From assembly GCA_950022295.1 (NCBI GenBank), contig OX465600.1, positions 197,437,782-197,501,781 on the forward strand: DNA of 64,000 nt, in the 5' to 3' direction. The translations under genes were made by a program, and so were the position numbers. This DNA is from Bromus sterilis. Lineage: Eukaryota; Streptophyta; Magnoliopsida; Poales; Poaceae. Under the pieces are notes generated by a model. That model was given only the letters and a program-made list of their open reading frames with translations, was not told where the DNA came from and made no database searches. Below are positions 34,713 through 45,489 of this stretch, piece by piece. How positions within the stretch are numbered: the first letter of the stretch is position 1; the number at the start of each line of letters is the position of its first letter.

Positions 34713-35428
34713 ATGTCTTTCCCAAGCAAGTCCGTCAAAACCAAAGAAGAAGAGCACTACAACAAGTTTTGTGAGTGGATGATACCTCTTTTTCTTCAAA
34801 TCCCTTTGACTGATGCTATTAAGTTACCTCCTTACTCTAAATATATGAAAGATATTGTTACTAATAAAAGAAAAGTCCCTAATGAGGCAATATCTACTAT
34901 GCTTGCTAACTACTCTTTAAGTGGCAAGATTCCTGAAAAGCTCGGTGACCTAGGAATACCCACCATTCCTTGCTCCATAAAAAATAATTATGTTAGAACT
35001 GCTTTATGTGATCTTGGTGCAGGAGTGAGTGTTATGCCCTTTTCTCTCTACAAAAGACTTTGTTTAGAGAAACTAATTCCTACAGATATCTCTCTCCAGA
35101 TGGCCGACAAGTCCACGGCCGTCCCGATCGGTATTTGTGAGGATGTTCCTGTTGAAGTTTCCAATTGCTTAATACTTACTGATTTTGTTGTGGTTGACAT
35201 GCCTGAGGATGGGAGCATGTCCATTATCCTTGGTAGACCTTTTCTTAACACCGTAGGTGCTGTTATTGATTGAAATAAAGGGAAGGTTACCTTCAACGTG
35301 AATGACAAAGAACACACGGTGTATCTTCCGAAGAAGATCGACAAAAGGCATGGCCTTAACTCCATTGAGAATATCGAGACCGTGAAGATTGGAGAATGGG
35401 ATTGTCCACTACATGTATACCACAAATA
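34713..35428 (+). pseudogene. Element C protease (retropepsin), one premature stop
   Basis: Open from 34713 to a TGA at 35271-35273, then continuing in the same frame to 35428. The N-terminal part has FCEWMIPLFLQIPLTDAIK, the catalytic motif is ALCDLGAGVSVMPFSLYKRL, and the flap-distal motif is IILGRPFLNTVGAVID. After the stop the frame continues NKGKVTFNVNDKEH. The usual residue at the stop is probably Cys (TGC or TGT to TGA). No reverse transcriptase follows. Confidence 0.85.
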
Positions 35429-36251
35429 AAAAACAATTATGGTAGGGACAATGTCCATCAAAGTGAGAGTGCAATGATCACTTCATAAGAGGCGAGACTT
35501 TCTGCTCTATATATAGCCGGTTTTTTGGTAAGACTTGATCAACCTTGCTAACTAGCATGTTTTATATAGGTAAAATGTTGAGCTTGTTATGTTTTCATTT
35601 CCTTTAGCTTTTATTCTCCTTGCTGTACCCAAGTTTTTTTTGTTTAAAGCTTCACTTGTGCTAACTTTTATCTCAAGTTCACGAAAGTTTTTTGCAGCTT
35701 TTTGAACTTTGAAAAATTCTCTACAGTGAATTTGCCAAGAAAAATCCAGAAAAATCAAAATCAAAATTTCCAGGTAAAAAGCCATCAGGAGGCACCTGTG
35801 GCTGACCAGGGGGGTCCACCCCTGGCCCAGGAGGCCAGGTGGCGCGGCCCATCTCCTGGCCGCGCCACCCACCCTCCTAGGGCCCACAGGCACCCCCTGC
35901 TGGCATCTCTTCTTCCACTCTCTCTCTTTCAACCCAAAAATTCGTGTTCTTGCTGTTCTTGAGCACGGAACTTCGATCTCCCTCTACAGCCACTCGTTTG
36001 AGCTGAAATTTGGAACAAATACTCTCTGGTATGTGACTCCCTCACCCCTCCAATTATTTTTCTAGTTTGTGGCTTCATTAGTGAGTATTTAGTGGTTCTT
36101 GGTGCTGTTTAGTTGAGCTTAAATGTTTGTGTAGAAATTTATTTTTTAAGTTTTGTTTCTAGTTTGAGCCTTGGTAAAGTAAGTAGAATGTTTTGCCCAA
36201 ACTAGTTTTGCTTAAATCTTCGTTTTTGTGAATTGTTAAAAAAATACAGAA
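35429..36251 (+). other. Element C spacer between protease and the downstream ORF
   Basis: Non-coding. CTATATATAG at 35509-35518 is a strong TATA-like sequence. Bases 35770-35910 resemble the GC-rich hairpin block of the LTR (GGCCGCGCCACC between two CCTGG tracts). A T-rich tract ending ATACAG lies two bases before the ATG at 36252, so a spliced subgenomic mRNA is possible. Where pol would be in a full element, nothing remains. Confidence 0.6.
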
Positions 36252-37419
36252 ATGGAAAGGCTAGGAAAGTGGCTTGGGAAGAATAAACCCGAGCGCTCTA
36301 GCTGTGTTACGCGTTCCGCAGCTTCACCTTCGACCACGAGGGCGAGCTATAATGAAGATATCGTACCCATAGAGATGTTGGATGCGTCACCCGCGAGAGC
36401 CATGGAATTTCCATGCGAAGAATTCATGGAGGATGCCGGCATACAAGAAGAGTTCTATGCTCTGTGTGCCAATGCAGGTTTGACACGGCTTGTTACGAGT
36501 CGTGTACCACAGTACGAAACACTCACCGCTATTTTTGTTAACAGTTTTAGGTTTTATTCTGACAATGATACTGTGGTGTTTCGACTTTAGGAAAGATTGC
36601 TGACCATGCCTCTGAGTAGATTTTGTGAAGATTTAGGTTTACCAGGCTTGGTCGAGAAGAAGAAGAGGAAAAATGTCCAAACTGTTGCACTCAACACCCT
36701 CCTCGACTCATTCTGTAACACTGAAGTGAGGTCATCCAACCGTCAGAAGATTTCCAACATTATGTTCCCTCACCTCAGGTATTTCACCTATTATATTGCT
36801 AGAGGAGTGTTGGCTCGAGACAACACGAGCAACACTTCTACGCCTGATACTTCTATCATGGCGAATGCCCTCTCAGGGAAGCACGAGTATCATGTGGGTT
36901 CGCTTATTGCGAAACGCCTTGCTACTAATAGTAACAAGGGGGGCCTCTTTGGTGGCGTCTATGCCACACTTCTTTTGCAGTTTCTCCAAGGAGAACCGCA
37001 CCTAGATGATACAGTCTTTCCTTTTGTTAGCCTTGACTTGGCTGCCATGAAGAGGCATTTCTTTGTTACTAAGACCTCTGACCGCTATACACTTGATTAT
37101 ATTTTGTGGTTTAAAGACGGTGTGGCACGCACTGTCCATCTACCTACACCACTTGTGTTTGATTTTTCTCGCAGGAACGGATTTCGTTTTTCAGTGGCCG
37201 AGTTTGATGAGATCACGGGGAGATACCAGTTTCACGACCCCACGGAGGGGGTCGAGCCAGACGAGGAGGAGCGCGTCGTGTATCCGCCCGTTCAGGAGGA
37301 GACCGTCACCCCCTGGGGTGAAGGGTCTTCCTCTGGATGGGGGCGGGACCTTCCTCTTCCACGTGGGAGGATCCGAGGACTTCAGTGTACGCACCGGAGG
37401 GTTCATACAACCCTTGGGC
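36252..37419 (+). pseudogene. Element C downstream ORF (Athila ORF1-like), interrupted by element D
   Basis: Two in-frame segments (36252-36590 and 36597 onward) are separated by one TAG at 36588. They show FPCEEFMEDAGIQEEFYAL, then LPGLVEKKKRKNVQ and MFPHLRYFTYYIARGVLAR, then an acidic tail (EPDEEERVVYPP). The pattern matches the conserved ORF that replaces pol in non-autonomous Athila elements of grasses; its function is unknown. A one-base shift near 37360 puts the last part in another frame. Element D then cuts it at TGGGC (37415-37419), and the remaining codons resume at 53123 and stop at about 53164. Confidence 0.75.
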
Positions 37420-37792
37420 TGATACGTCCCAAACGTATCTATAATTTCTACTTGCTCCAAGCATGTTTTGTGTGACTTTTCCATGTTTTGCTTGAACTTT
37501 CATACACTTTTGAGCATATTTGGACTAATCTATTAACCCAGTGCACCCAACTGCCAGTTGCTGTTTTCTACTGTTCTTGTATTTCAGGTTTTCTGGCCAT
37601 TAAAAGTGCTCCAAAAAATCCGGAAAAATCAGATAAAAAATCAGCGACACGGAAGCTTCCGGAAACACCAAAGGAGCGGAGGGGGGCCACCACCAGGAGG
37701 CCAGGAGGGTCCCTGCCGCGGCCCCACCCTAGGCTGCGCCAGGAGGCCTCCTGGCAGCCTGGTGGGTCCCCTCGACACCCCCTGACGGGGAT
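37420..37792 (+). repeat. 5' LTR of element D, first part
   Basis: Matches the start of 51461-53117. It is cut by element E at a run of Cs (TSD CCCCC, 37788-37792). The rest is at 45936-47234. Confidence 0.92.
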
Positions 37793-38229
37793 GTACCCCG
37801 GCAAATCCCATGGTCAAGGACCCTGGGTTAGTCATGAGAGGCACAGGTTGGACGATAGCTCGCCGGCTAACAGGAGGATACGTTCATGCTCGATGTTATT
37901 GATTGGAGATGGCAATTACAGGGGAGCCAAGGCTAGTGCGCACAAGACTAGGGTTACAGATTGTGTATTGCTTGATCTCGACGTTTCCCCTCCTAGCCTT
38001 TATATACTAGGCTAGGTCTCAGGGAGTCCGTCCTGAATTACAAATGAGGTTTCCTAACCCTGATCTTGTTTCGTACGGCAAGTTTTCACCTTCCTTATGA
38101 GTCGTGGACTCCTATGTCGGTGCCACTAGTGGGCCAAGGCTGGGCCCAGGCGACATCTTTGTGGGCCTCCTATCTTCGGGTATACCGAGTAGGCTCATCT
38201 ATAGGAGTCGTGGGGTCACCCCCTCGTCA
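37793..38229 (-). repeat. 3' LTR of element E
   Basis: Matches 45490-45935. It ends at CTCGTCA, next to the purine tract. Minus-strand TATA sequence (TAGTATATAAAGG) lies at 37997-38009. Confidence 0.9.
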
Positions 38230-38242
38230 GTAGCCCCCGAGT
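38230..38242 (-). other. Polypurine tract of element E
   Basis: The minus strand reads CTCGGGGGCTAC directly before the 3' LTR start (TGACGAGG). The same GCCCCCGAG motif is repeated in the array at 43531-44066 and in an intron at 41400 and 41505. Confidence 0.7.
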
Positions 38243-38779
38243 GCCTGGGGGACTCGAAGAGGCGCGCAGGAACTCGAGTCCATTCTTGCATCGTTTTGAT
38301 GTATGCACGGTTCAACTGCGGGTCGCTGGCAGCCTGGGGCCATGACAAAACCTGTCTGGAGGGATGCTAAGCTGAAAGGGCCCAAGGAGTCGACTGGTCG
38401 AGCCTTGGTGAATTGCACTAGTGGAAAAACTGCAGTAGCCAATCAAACTCATGTCCCTCGAACTGAGCTTCGAACACTGGTGTCAAGAAAAAGTCATGCC
38501 GTTGCAGGTCTTACAGTGATCAATTGCCGCCAGTAAAGTTCGTAGCCTAGGCGCGTCCGCCCGGCTTTTTCTATCATGCAAGCGCATGGAAAAGGTTGGG
38601 AGTGAAATCACTCTGCGGCAAGTCCCAGCCCGGCCGATCTGCGCAGCGGGGTCTTACCTACATGCTAAGCTTGCGTGGCATCTGGGCACAGTGTATCGTG
38701 TTCCAGGAACATGTATTTTTTATTGAGGCACGGAGCCTAGTTGATAAATGCACCCACTTGGAATAAACGATCAAGTGAG

Positions 38780-39190
38780 TTGTGTTAGCAGTCACTCGCG
38801 GAGCTTTGGTCGAGTGCTCGGGCGAAGAGTAATGTAGAGGGGTACTTGCTCGGAAAGCCGTCGAGTCGAGTGCTCGAATTCTTAGAGTCTTGCGAGTAAT
38901 CACTCGAGTATTGCTTTTGCTCTCGGGGTGAGGGAGCACCCGATACTCTGGGACCGCTCGATCTGGCGAGTGCAGGTCTACTTATCTTCTGTCGGGGTGA
39001 GGGAGCACCCGAGACTCTCATGAGTGTGAGTAATTACTCGAGCACGTATTTTATTTTCCTTTCGGGTGAGTAAGTACCCGAGCGTATTTTTCTTTCGAGT
39101 GAGGGAGCACTCGGGACTCTGTGAGTTCGAGTGATCACTCGAGCATATATTTATACTTTAGGTGAGGGAGCACACGAAACTCTCGTGGAG
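38780..39190. repeat. Degenerate repeats of GTGAGGGAGCACCCGA and ACTCGAG motifs
   Basis: GTGAGGGAGCAC-CGA-ACTCT recurs at about 38928, 38997, 39097 and 39160, alternating with TCACTCGAGCA-type sequences. Spacing is irregular (about 65-100 bp). Non-coding; it lies upstream of the antisense gene. Confidence 0.6.
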
Positions 39191-39526
39191 ATGCTCCCGA
39201 TGGGAGTAAAATGTTTTGCCCGTCGGGAAAAGATTTAAAAGGTTGAAATTCTGAGGCTGGGAAGCGTACCTGATACGCCTTGTTGGGATGTGACGCTTGT
39301 TTGGTTTTTCTGGCATCTTGACCACTGTAGCCTGTCAAAGGAAATGACTTGGCGCTGTCCCGCCGAAATTTTCGCTTCGTGTGATTATGGCCCTCTTTTT
39401 GCGTGCGTAGTGGGCGGTGCTGTGACTGCGCCGATTAGTTTTTCCATGTTTTTCGCCTGCAGTGGGATCGTGCCACGTTTACTGGATGCTGGGATTGAAC
39501 GGTGCCCCTGCTCGCCTGGCTGGTGG

Positions 39527-39533
39527 TTAAATA
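39527..39533 (+). promoter_or_regulatory. Possible TATA box of the antisense gene
   Basis: GGTTAAATACCG lies about 120 bp before the ATG at 39650. A pyrimidine-rich leader (39570-39630, CCTTCTCCTCTCGCTTC) follows, as in plant 5' UTRs. It suggests a promoter separate from the LTR and directed the other way. Confidence 0.4.
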
Positions 39534-39649
39534 CCGAGCGGCTGAGTAAATTTTAGGTTTTAGCCAGCCATTGCCTTCTCCTCTCGCTTCTAGATTTCTC
39601 CTGTTCTTAAGCCTTCTCCTTCCTCCTTTTGCTGCTTGCTGCGGGATTG

Positions 39650-42600
39650 ATGACAACGCGCTCCCGTGCTGCTCCGAAATCGGCCAAGATGTCTGGCAAG
39701 TGGGAGCGCTCGACCTTTGGGGCTGCAGATCTCGGCTCACTGATTGCTGATTACTTGGTGGCTGGAGATGCCATGCGGATTCCGGGGGATGAACATGTTC
39801 CCGCTCCGATGGCAGATGAACGGGTATGCTTTTAGGTGTTCTTCCCTCGCGGGTTTGCCCTTCCGATACACCCTTTTGTTCGTGGTTTGCTGTACACCTA
39901 TCGGCTTTAGCTGCACAATTTGACTCCCAATGGGATTTTGCACATTGCTTGCTTTATTACCCTTTGTGAGGCTTTCTTGGGGATCTATCCCCATTGGGGG
40001 CTCTAGAAGCACCTCTTTTGTATAAAGAGGACGAACTCTGAGTGTGTTGTGGGGCAAGTGGGTATATCCATTATGGACTCCAAATCATACTTTGATTTGG
40101 AGATGCTTGACTCCGTCAATGCTTAGCGGAAAAGCTGGTTCTATCTGAAGGATCAGCATGTTGTTGGGCAGCGATTTGGGCTTGCTCCCTTTAATTCTGA
40201 AGCGCGAGTAGTCAAGCAGGCTTCATGGTCTGATTCTTTATCTGCGAAAGAGTCATCTGAAGTGGCTCCATTCTTGGAGAGGGTTGCTCTAGTGAAGGAC
40301 AACTTGACCGGTGGGCAGCTCATCTCTGTTTTTATTGGGAGGTGCTTTCAACCATTGCAGTCTCGAGCCCGTCGCATGTGGAAATATGAGGGACTCGAGG
40401 ACTCGAAAAGATGCTCCCGCAAGGAGCTTGATGCCGATGACCTCTTGGCCCGGATCCAGTACGTGACCAATTGCTCGAGCGTTTCCGAGATGGGTTTCGT
40501 CCTTCCTTATTCTTCTGATCACGCGCTGCCGCAGGTTCGCGTTTTTGAATTTCTCGCTTGATTTGAGATGCTTGTTTGACTGCTTGCTGATGATGCTATT
40601 TGCTTTTGTAGGATCATGTTCCTGTGTTGTGCAACCCTCCGCAGCCGGAGGATGCTGATATTCGCGAGGAGCCGGATGCTTCCGCTGCTGACGATGCTGC
40701 GCCGAGTGCTGGTGTCAGCGTGCTCGCAGGTGCCACTGGTGCTGACGAGTCCACGGGGGTCGAGCTGCCGGGGACCGCAGATAGTGAGGAATCGATGCCC
40801 TTTCGTGTCAAGCGGTCGCGGCCTTCGGGCGCCGAGGATCTTGACGCGACGAGTGATGCAGTCCTGCTATCTGTACCGTCTGCTGAGCCGTCTTCTTCTG
40901 TTGCTGCATGCAAAAGGCCCAGGTTTGAGAGGTTATTGCTTGCTCGCTCTGCGTGTGGCGGGTAAGCAAATGCCTGACTTTTTTGGGGCTGTTTTTCTTC
41001 TGTTCCTTTGTCTGATGGCTTTTATCTTGTAGCGCTGCGACTGCTCTGGCTGCTTCCTCCACCAGTGCGGCTGCTGTCGACCTGCAGTCAACTGACTCTG
41101 GAGCAGATGCCAAGCATACTGGGTATTCGTCTGCCGCTGTTGGTCAGCCCGTACCGTCGGTGTCTCCTGCTCTCCCGGCTGTGGGTGTGATTCCTGCTGC
41201 TGCTCCGCCTATGGTGTCTGGTGTTGTTGCTCCTGATGCCGAGCCTGCTGCTCCAGATCGTCGTTACTTGGGTCGTCTTGATCTTGGTGTTGAAGATAAA
41301 GTCCGCTTTTTCGACCGCATAGCTGGGCTGGTGAGTTTGTTTCCTGTTTGCTTGTATAGTTTTTGTCATCGGGGGCACGATAGTGCTCCCGATGGGAGTA
41401 TCCCCCGAGGCTGCAAGCAAGTGCTTGCGGTTGCTTGTAGTCTTGCCTTGGCTCTGTTTTTTCTTTGTGTCGTCATTGGGAGCACGGCCAGTGCTCCCGA
41501 TGGGAGTAGCCCCCGAGGCTGCAAGCAAGCGTTTGCGGTTGGTTGTAGTCTTGTTTTGGTTCTGTCTTTAATATTTGATTTCTTCGAGTAGCCGGTGTTC
41601 CAGCACTGTGAGCGTCTGGTGGTCGAAGATGAGCGTTGGCAACAGGCCCACAGTTCTGCCTAGGATGCCTTGTCTGCCATGAGTAGTGAGTATTTCTTCA
41701 TGTGCTGCCATGCTTGAGCTGCTTGGTCTTCCGTTCTGAGTGATGTCTTGTTTTTTAGACCGTCGTCAAACTGCCGAGAAGCAGGCCGAGAAGGCGGAAA
41801 GGACAATTTCCAACCTTAAGTCTGCTTTGGCTTCCAAGGAGAAGGAGCTGCACGATCAGCACGAGGAGCTGGTGCGCCTGCGTCGGGCTGAGGATGCGCT
41901 TGTGTAGGCGGAGGCGGTCGAGTGCGAGCGTCTTCGGGTCTTGGCGGACTCGCTTGTGTGTAAGTCGTCATTCCGTTGCTGGGTGCTTTTTGTCTCTTTA
42001 TCTTCCCGTTGTGATTTTTGTTGCCTGGTGCAGCCTCTACGGGTGCGGGTGTGGCGGAGGTTGTTGCATCGGGGTCTGGAGTTCTTCGAGGGGTCGTGGA
42101 TGCCATGTCGGCCGCTGTTGATGTTGCCAAGGGGGTCTGTGCCCGGGCTTCCACTCTTGTGGGTCTTGTTCATGAACACCTCATGCCGGAGGGCACAAAG
42201 GTACCACCTGGTCTGGACGCCCGTGTTGCTGCATTTGGTGATCACGGGGATCTCTTGGAGGAGCTAGTTGGGGAGAACATGGTGAGTGGTCTTTCCACGT
42301 CCCTTGTTGTTCTTATGGGGCACAAAGTTGCCATTGATGACGCTCTGGTTGAGACTGTCCCTGCGTATACTGACGAGCAGAGCGCGCGAGCCACTGTTCT
42401 GGCTCGTCGTCTGCAGGAAGTCGTGGATACTCAGTATCCCTCCTCTAAAGGCAAGGGGGGGGGGCGTAGCCATGTCGTGTCGTCTGAAACTTCTGGTTGT
42501 AATATGCCTCCTCTGTGGTGGCGAATCTGTTCTACTTTGATTGAAATAACTGCTTGGCCATTCCTGCTGTTTGAGCTTGATTGTCCTTTCTTTTTATTCG

Positions 42601-43424
42601 TTTTGCGGTAGGCCTCCCTGGGCGTGCTTCGGTCTTGGAGTTCGTTGAAGAAGGACACTCGCGAGGGCGCGTATGAGTCCGTGTGCTTGAGGCTGAGAAA
42701 CATTGAGCGGGAAGTTGTTCGCTTGAAGGGGGCTGCAGCAGTCCATCGTTCCAAACGCGAGCGTGCTGAGGCCGTGATGGATAGTCTTGCTTCGTGGGTG
42801 GTGAAGTTGTCTGACCTCCTGCGAGGTGAGTCTGGCTGCTTCTCGATTGCTCGACTGCATTAGTAGCTTTCCTGTTGTCGTCTTCATTTTGATTGTGTTT
42901 TCCGAAGTGCTGGCGGGGAAGTCCCGGGATGAAGAGAAGTCCATCCAGTCGGAGCTGTCTGGGCTGGATGATCCTGATGTGCAGGAGAGCAATCCTATCT
43001 GGGCACATGGGGCTCGTGCTCAAGCATTTGCCGTGCTTCGTCTTCAAGTTGAGCGGGTGCCGGCTACTCTGCGGTACTGTCAACAGGTGCTGGGAGGGAT
43101 CCATGCTGCGTTTTATCCGCTGCAGGTGGTGCCATCGTCCTTTGTGACGCTTTGCCACGTATTTTCTCAGCCTGCAGAGCTGCGTCGCGTGATGAATCAC
43201 CAGATTTATGCTGGAGCCCAGCCTTGGGCTTGGTCCATAGTCATTGGTCGGGAGCTGATATTGCTCAAGTGGTGGGGGGACCTCCAGGTGGTAGGGATTA
43301 CCCGATGGATGAGCATTACTCGGCGGTCGATGAGCCTGCGCGCCGAGTTGTGGAGCGGGTTTGCGAAGAGAACGATCGTTATATGGGTGCCTTTATGAAG
43401 GCGAAGATGGAGCCTGGGGGTTAG
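39650..43424 (+). pseudogene. Element E antisense multi-exon gene (Transposase_28 / 'putative gypsy type transposon' family)
   Basis: Exon 1 (39650-40534) contains VFFPRGFALPIHPFVRGLL, LTPNGILHIACF, ITLCEAFLG and SWFYLKDQ, hallmarks of the plant family Pfam calls putative gypsy type transposon (PF04195, from memory). Further exons fit GT-AG rules with kept phase: 40612-40961, 41033-41330, 41592-41685, 41759-41959, 42034 to at least 42281, 42612-42825 and 42908-43424. Exon 5 is coiled-coil-like (AEKQAEKAERTISNLKSAL) and the C-terminus is DEPARRVVERVCEENDRYMG. Six premature stops, all TAG (39833, 39908, 40004, 40124, 41661, 41905), and a shift near 43215 mark it as decayed. Function of the family is unknown. 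Confidence 0.82.
41366..41567. repeat. Two ~107-bp tandem copies within an intron of the antisense gene
   Basis: Copies start at about 41366 and 41473. Each includes AGTGCTCCCGATGGGAGTA, then CCCCCGAGGCTGCAAGCAAG and a TTGTAGTCTTG stretch. Both carry the CCCCCGAG motif of the purine tract and of the 69-bp array. Confidence 0.75.
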
Positions 43425-43530
43425 ATGCTTCCTTTCTTTGTATGTGCTTCTTCTTGGTGTACAATATTCCTTTGTTGTCTTGTTTTTTGCAGTAAAGGGT
43501 TTTGCTGCTGTGGCGAGCCCTTGTGTGTAG

Positions 43531-44066
43531 CGATTGCGAAGAACGCCTCGGGGGGGTGGCCGCTGCGGCGAGCCCCCGAGTGCCAGTTTTGTTTAGGTCG
43601 CGATTGCGAAGAACGCCTCGGGGGGTGGCTGTTGCGGCGAGCCCCCGAGTGTCAGTTTTGTTTAGGTCGCGATTGCGAAGAACGCCTCGGGGGGTGGCTG
43701 CTGCGGCGAGCCCCCGAGTGCCAGTTTTGTTTAGGTCGCGATTGCGAAGAACGCCTCGGGGGGTGGCTGCTGCGGCGAGCCCCCGAGTGCTAGTTTTTTT
43801 TAGGTCGCGATTGCGAAGAACGCCTCGGGGGGTGGCTGTTGCGGCGAGCCCCCGAGTGCCAGTTATTGTTTAGGTCGCAATTGCGAAGAACGCCTCGGGG
43901 GGTGGCTGTTGCGGCGAGCCCCCGAGTGCCAGTTTTTTTTAGGTCGCGATTGCGAGGAACGCCTCGGGGGGTGGCTGCTGCGGCGAGCCCCCCGAGTGCC
44001 AGTTTTGTTTAGGTCGCGATTGCGAAGAACGCCTCGGGGGGTGGCTGCTGCGGCGAGCCCCCGAGG
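43531..44066. repeat. Eight-copy ~69-bp tandem array with a hairpin in every unit
   Basis: Units start CGATTGCGAAGAACGCC at 43531, 43601, 43670, 43739, 43808, 43878, 43947 and 44017 (69-70 bp apart). Each contains CCTCGGGGGG, about 17 bases, then GCCCCCGAG, a 9-bp GC stem. As 69 is a multiple of three, repeated peptides appear on both strands, but neither has a family signature and frames drift at 70-bp units. The array lies between the 3' end of the antisense gene and the protease. Confidence 0.9.
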
Positions 44067-44248
44067 CCAATGAATCAATTTTTGGAGAAACATTTTTCAA
44101 TATTCTTCCTGGTGTTTCTTACATTTAGTAAGAATGGGGGGGGTGTCTGATGAGGATAGTCCCCTTTATTAAAAACGGCGGTGTGGTAGCCTTAAGGGAT
44201 AGTTGGCTTCTTCTCCGAGTGCTCGGGTCCTCCGGGTGATGGCTTCTT

Positions 44249-44818
44249 CTACGGGAGCGTTTCTTGTGCGGGTCCCATAGTCTCGCTGGCTTGGTTGGAT
44301 CCAAAGGCCTCTGATATCTTGTGGAATTCCTTGTCGCAGCGGTCGGACCTGACGAAACTGCCGTAGACTGTGATGACCCCATGAGGTCCTGGCATTTTTA
44401 GCTTTAGGTAAGCATAGTGCGGTACTGCCATGAAGCGGGTGAAGGCTGGTTGCCCGATGATTGCATGGTACTGCGACTTCCAGTCGACCACTTCAAAGTC
44501 TAGGATCTCCTTGCGGAAGTTAGTCGCATTACCAAAGACCACTTCCAGGCTTATTTTTCCCAGAGGGTAGACTGCTTTTCCTGGCACAATCCCGTGGAAG
44601 GTTGTGCTGGAGGATTTCAGCGCGGAGCTCTGGATTAGCATTTCTTCGAGTGTCCTTGTGAAGATAATGTTGATCCCGCTGCCGCCGTCCATGAATACCC
44701 GTGACATGTCGTAGTTCCCAATTCTGGCCTCGAGCACTAGCGCGGCGTGTCCTGACCGAGGGATGACAGGCGGGTGGTCCTCCCGAGAGAAGGTAAGTTC
44801 TGTCTCGGACCCGCGCAA
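44249..44818 (-). CDS. Element E retropepsin (Tat-lineage protease)
   Basis: A 189-residue open frame. LTFSREDHPPVIPRSGHAAL leads into RVFMDGGSGINIIFTRTLE, where DGGSG is the active-site motif. It continues with FHGIVPGKAVYPLGKISLEV, DFEVVDWKSQYHAIIGQPAF and MPGPHGVITVYGS. This is the typical protease domain of Tat-lineage Gypsy polyproteins in grasses. The chosen Met (44818) is simply the first in the frame; the domain was originally part of a longer polyprotein. No reverse transcriptase follows, only 180 bp of spacer and then the hairpin array. Confidence 0.85.
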   Translation of the reverse strand: MRGSETELTFSREDHPPVIPRSGHAALVLEARIGNYDMSRVFMDGGSGINIIFTRTLEEMLIQSSALKSSSTTFHGIVPGKAVYPLGKISLEVVFGNATNFRKEILDFEVVDWKSQYHAIIGQPAFTRFMAVPHYAYLKLKMPGPHGVITVYGSFVRSDRCDKEFHKISEAFGSNQASETMGPAQETLP

Positions 44819-45467
44819 GTACTCCGGGACAGCGGGGTGCGAGGAGGCTGCGAGAAAAACTTGTCTTATGACCTACTTCTGCTTCCTGTTTGAACGTCTT
44901 CCTTCTTGTATCATGTAGATCCTACCGTGGGCTTCTGGATACTGCTCCTCTGTCTTTGGTGTCCTGCACTGTTGCTAGATTGCGGCTACTTGCCTTGCTG
45001 GCAGAGGAGGGGCTGGTGGTGTGTCGTGGGCGATCGGCCCGACTGCTATGCTTGCGAGTGGCTGGTCCGCTGTTTCTCCAGGCCGGGGGTTCACCCGAGC
45101 GATCGCGGGTGACGTGAAGCCTTGTGTTGGGTGGGTAGTCACGGCTGGCTCGAAGGGTGGCCGCGCGGGTGGCAACTGCGTCGATTGTTGCTGTAGACGT
45201 CGTCGCAGGTGCTCGAGCGTCGTCCGTGAGGCGGAGGGCGCCCCAGTGGTTGATGTAGATCTGATATGCTCCGAAGATCAGGTTGATGCCGGAGCGTAGG
45301 TCGGCGAAGGCTGGTCAGAGAGTCGAAAGATGGGCCGTGAAGCCGAGGGACCCAAATAGATCGGATTCCGCCTGAGTTGTCGGATCGAAGAGTGCTACTG
45401 AATTCATCACGTCGGCGGGTGTTGAAGATGCTGGTGAGGCCGCCGAGATTGCGTTCCCAACCTGTGT
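44819..45467 (-). pseudogene. Element E 5' internal region with a gag remnant
   Basis: Between the primer site and protease. The minus frame has a Met at about 45404 and reads DPTTQAESDLFGSLGF before a stop, then INLIFGAYQIYINHWGALRL in continuation. It is an eroded gag start; the capsid core is not recognisable. The region is far shorter than a normal gag (about 650 bp). Confidence 0.5.
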
Positions 45468-45487
45468 GGTTCCCACAGACGGCGCCA
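45468..45487 (-). other. Primer-binding site of element E
   Basis: The minus strand reads TGGCGCCGTCTGTGGGAACC two bases after the LTR end. The TGGCGCCGTCTGTGGGAA form is common in plant Gypsy elements of the Tat branch. Confidence 0.8.
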
Positions 45488-45489
45488 AT

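Noticed and set aside
36252..37475. The downstream ORF of element C as a host gene or a true envelope gene
   Set aside because: It lies between the element's protease and purine tract, resumes after element D exactly at the target duplication, and has no signal peptide or clear fusion or membrane segments.
37420..37475. C-terminal extension of the element C ORF past 37419
   Set aside because: These codons belong to the start of element D's LTR (TGATACGTCCC); the apparent extension is an artefact of the insertion.
39650..43424. The antisense gene as a captured host gene
   Set aside because: Its exon 1 motifs belong to the plant 'putative gypsy type transposon' family, which normally travels inside Tat-lineage elements, so capture of an unrelated host gene is not needed.
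43425..43873. Repeat proteins encoded by the 69-bp array
   Set aside because: Long frames arise because 69 is a multiple of three. They occur in more than one frame, break at the 70-bp units and lack start context or homology.
43531..44066. Regular repeats that might suggest a CRISPR-like array
   Set aside because: The units are directly adjacent and near-identical along their whole length; there are no variable spacers, and the setting is a plant retrotransposon.
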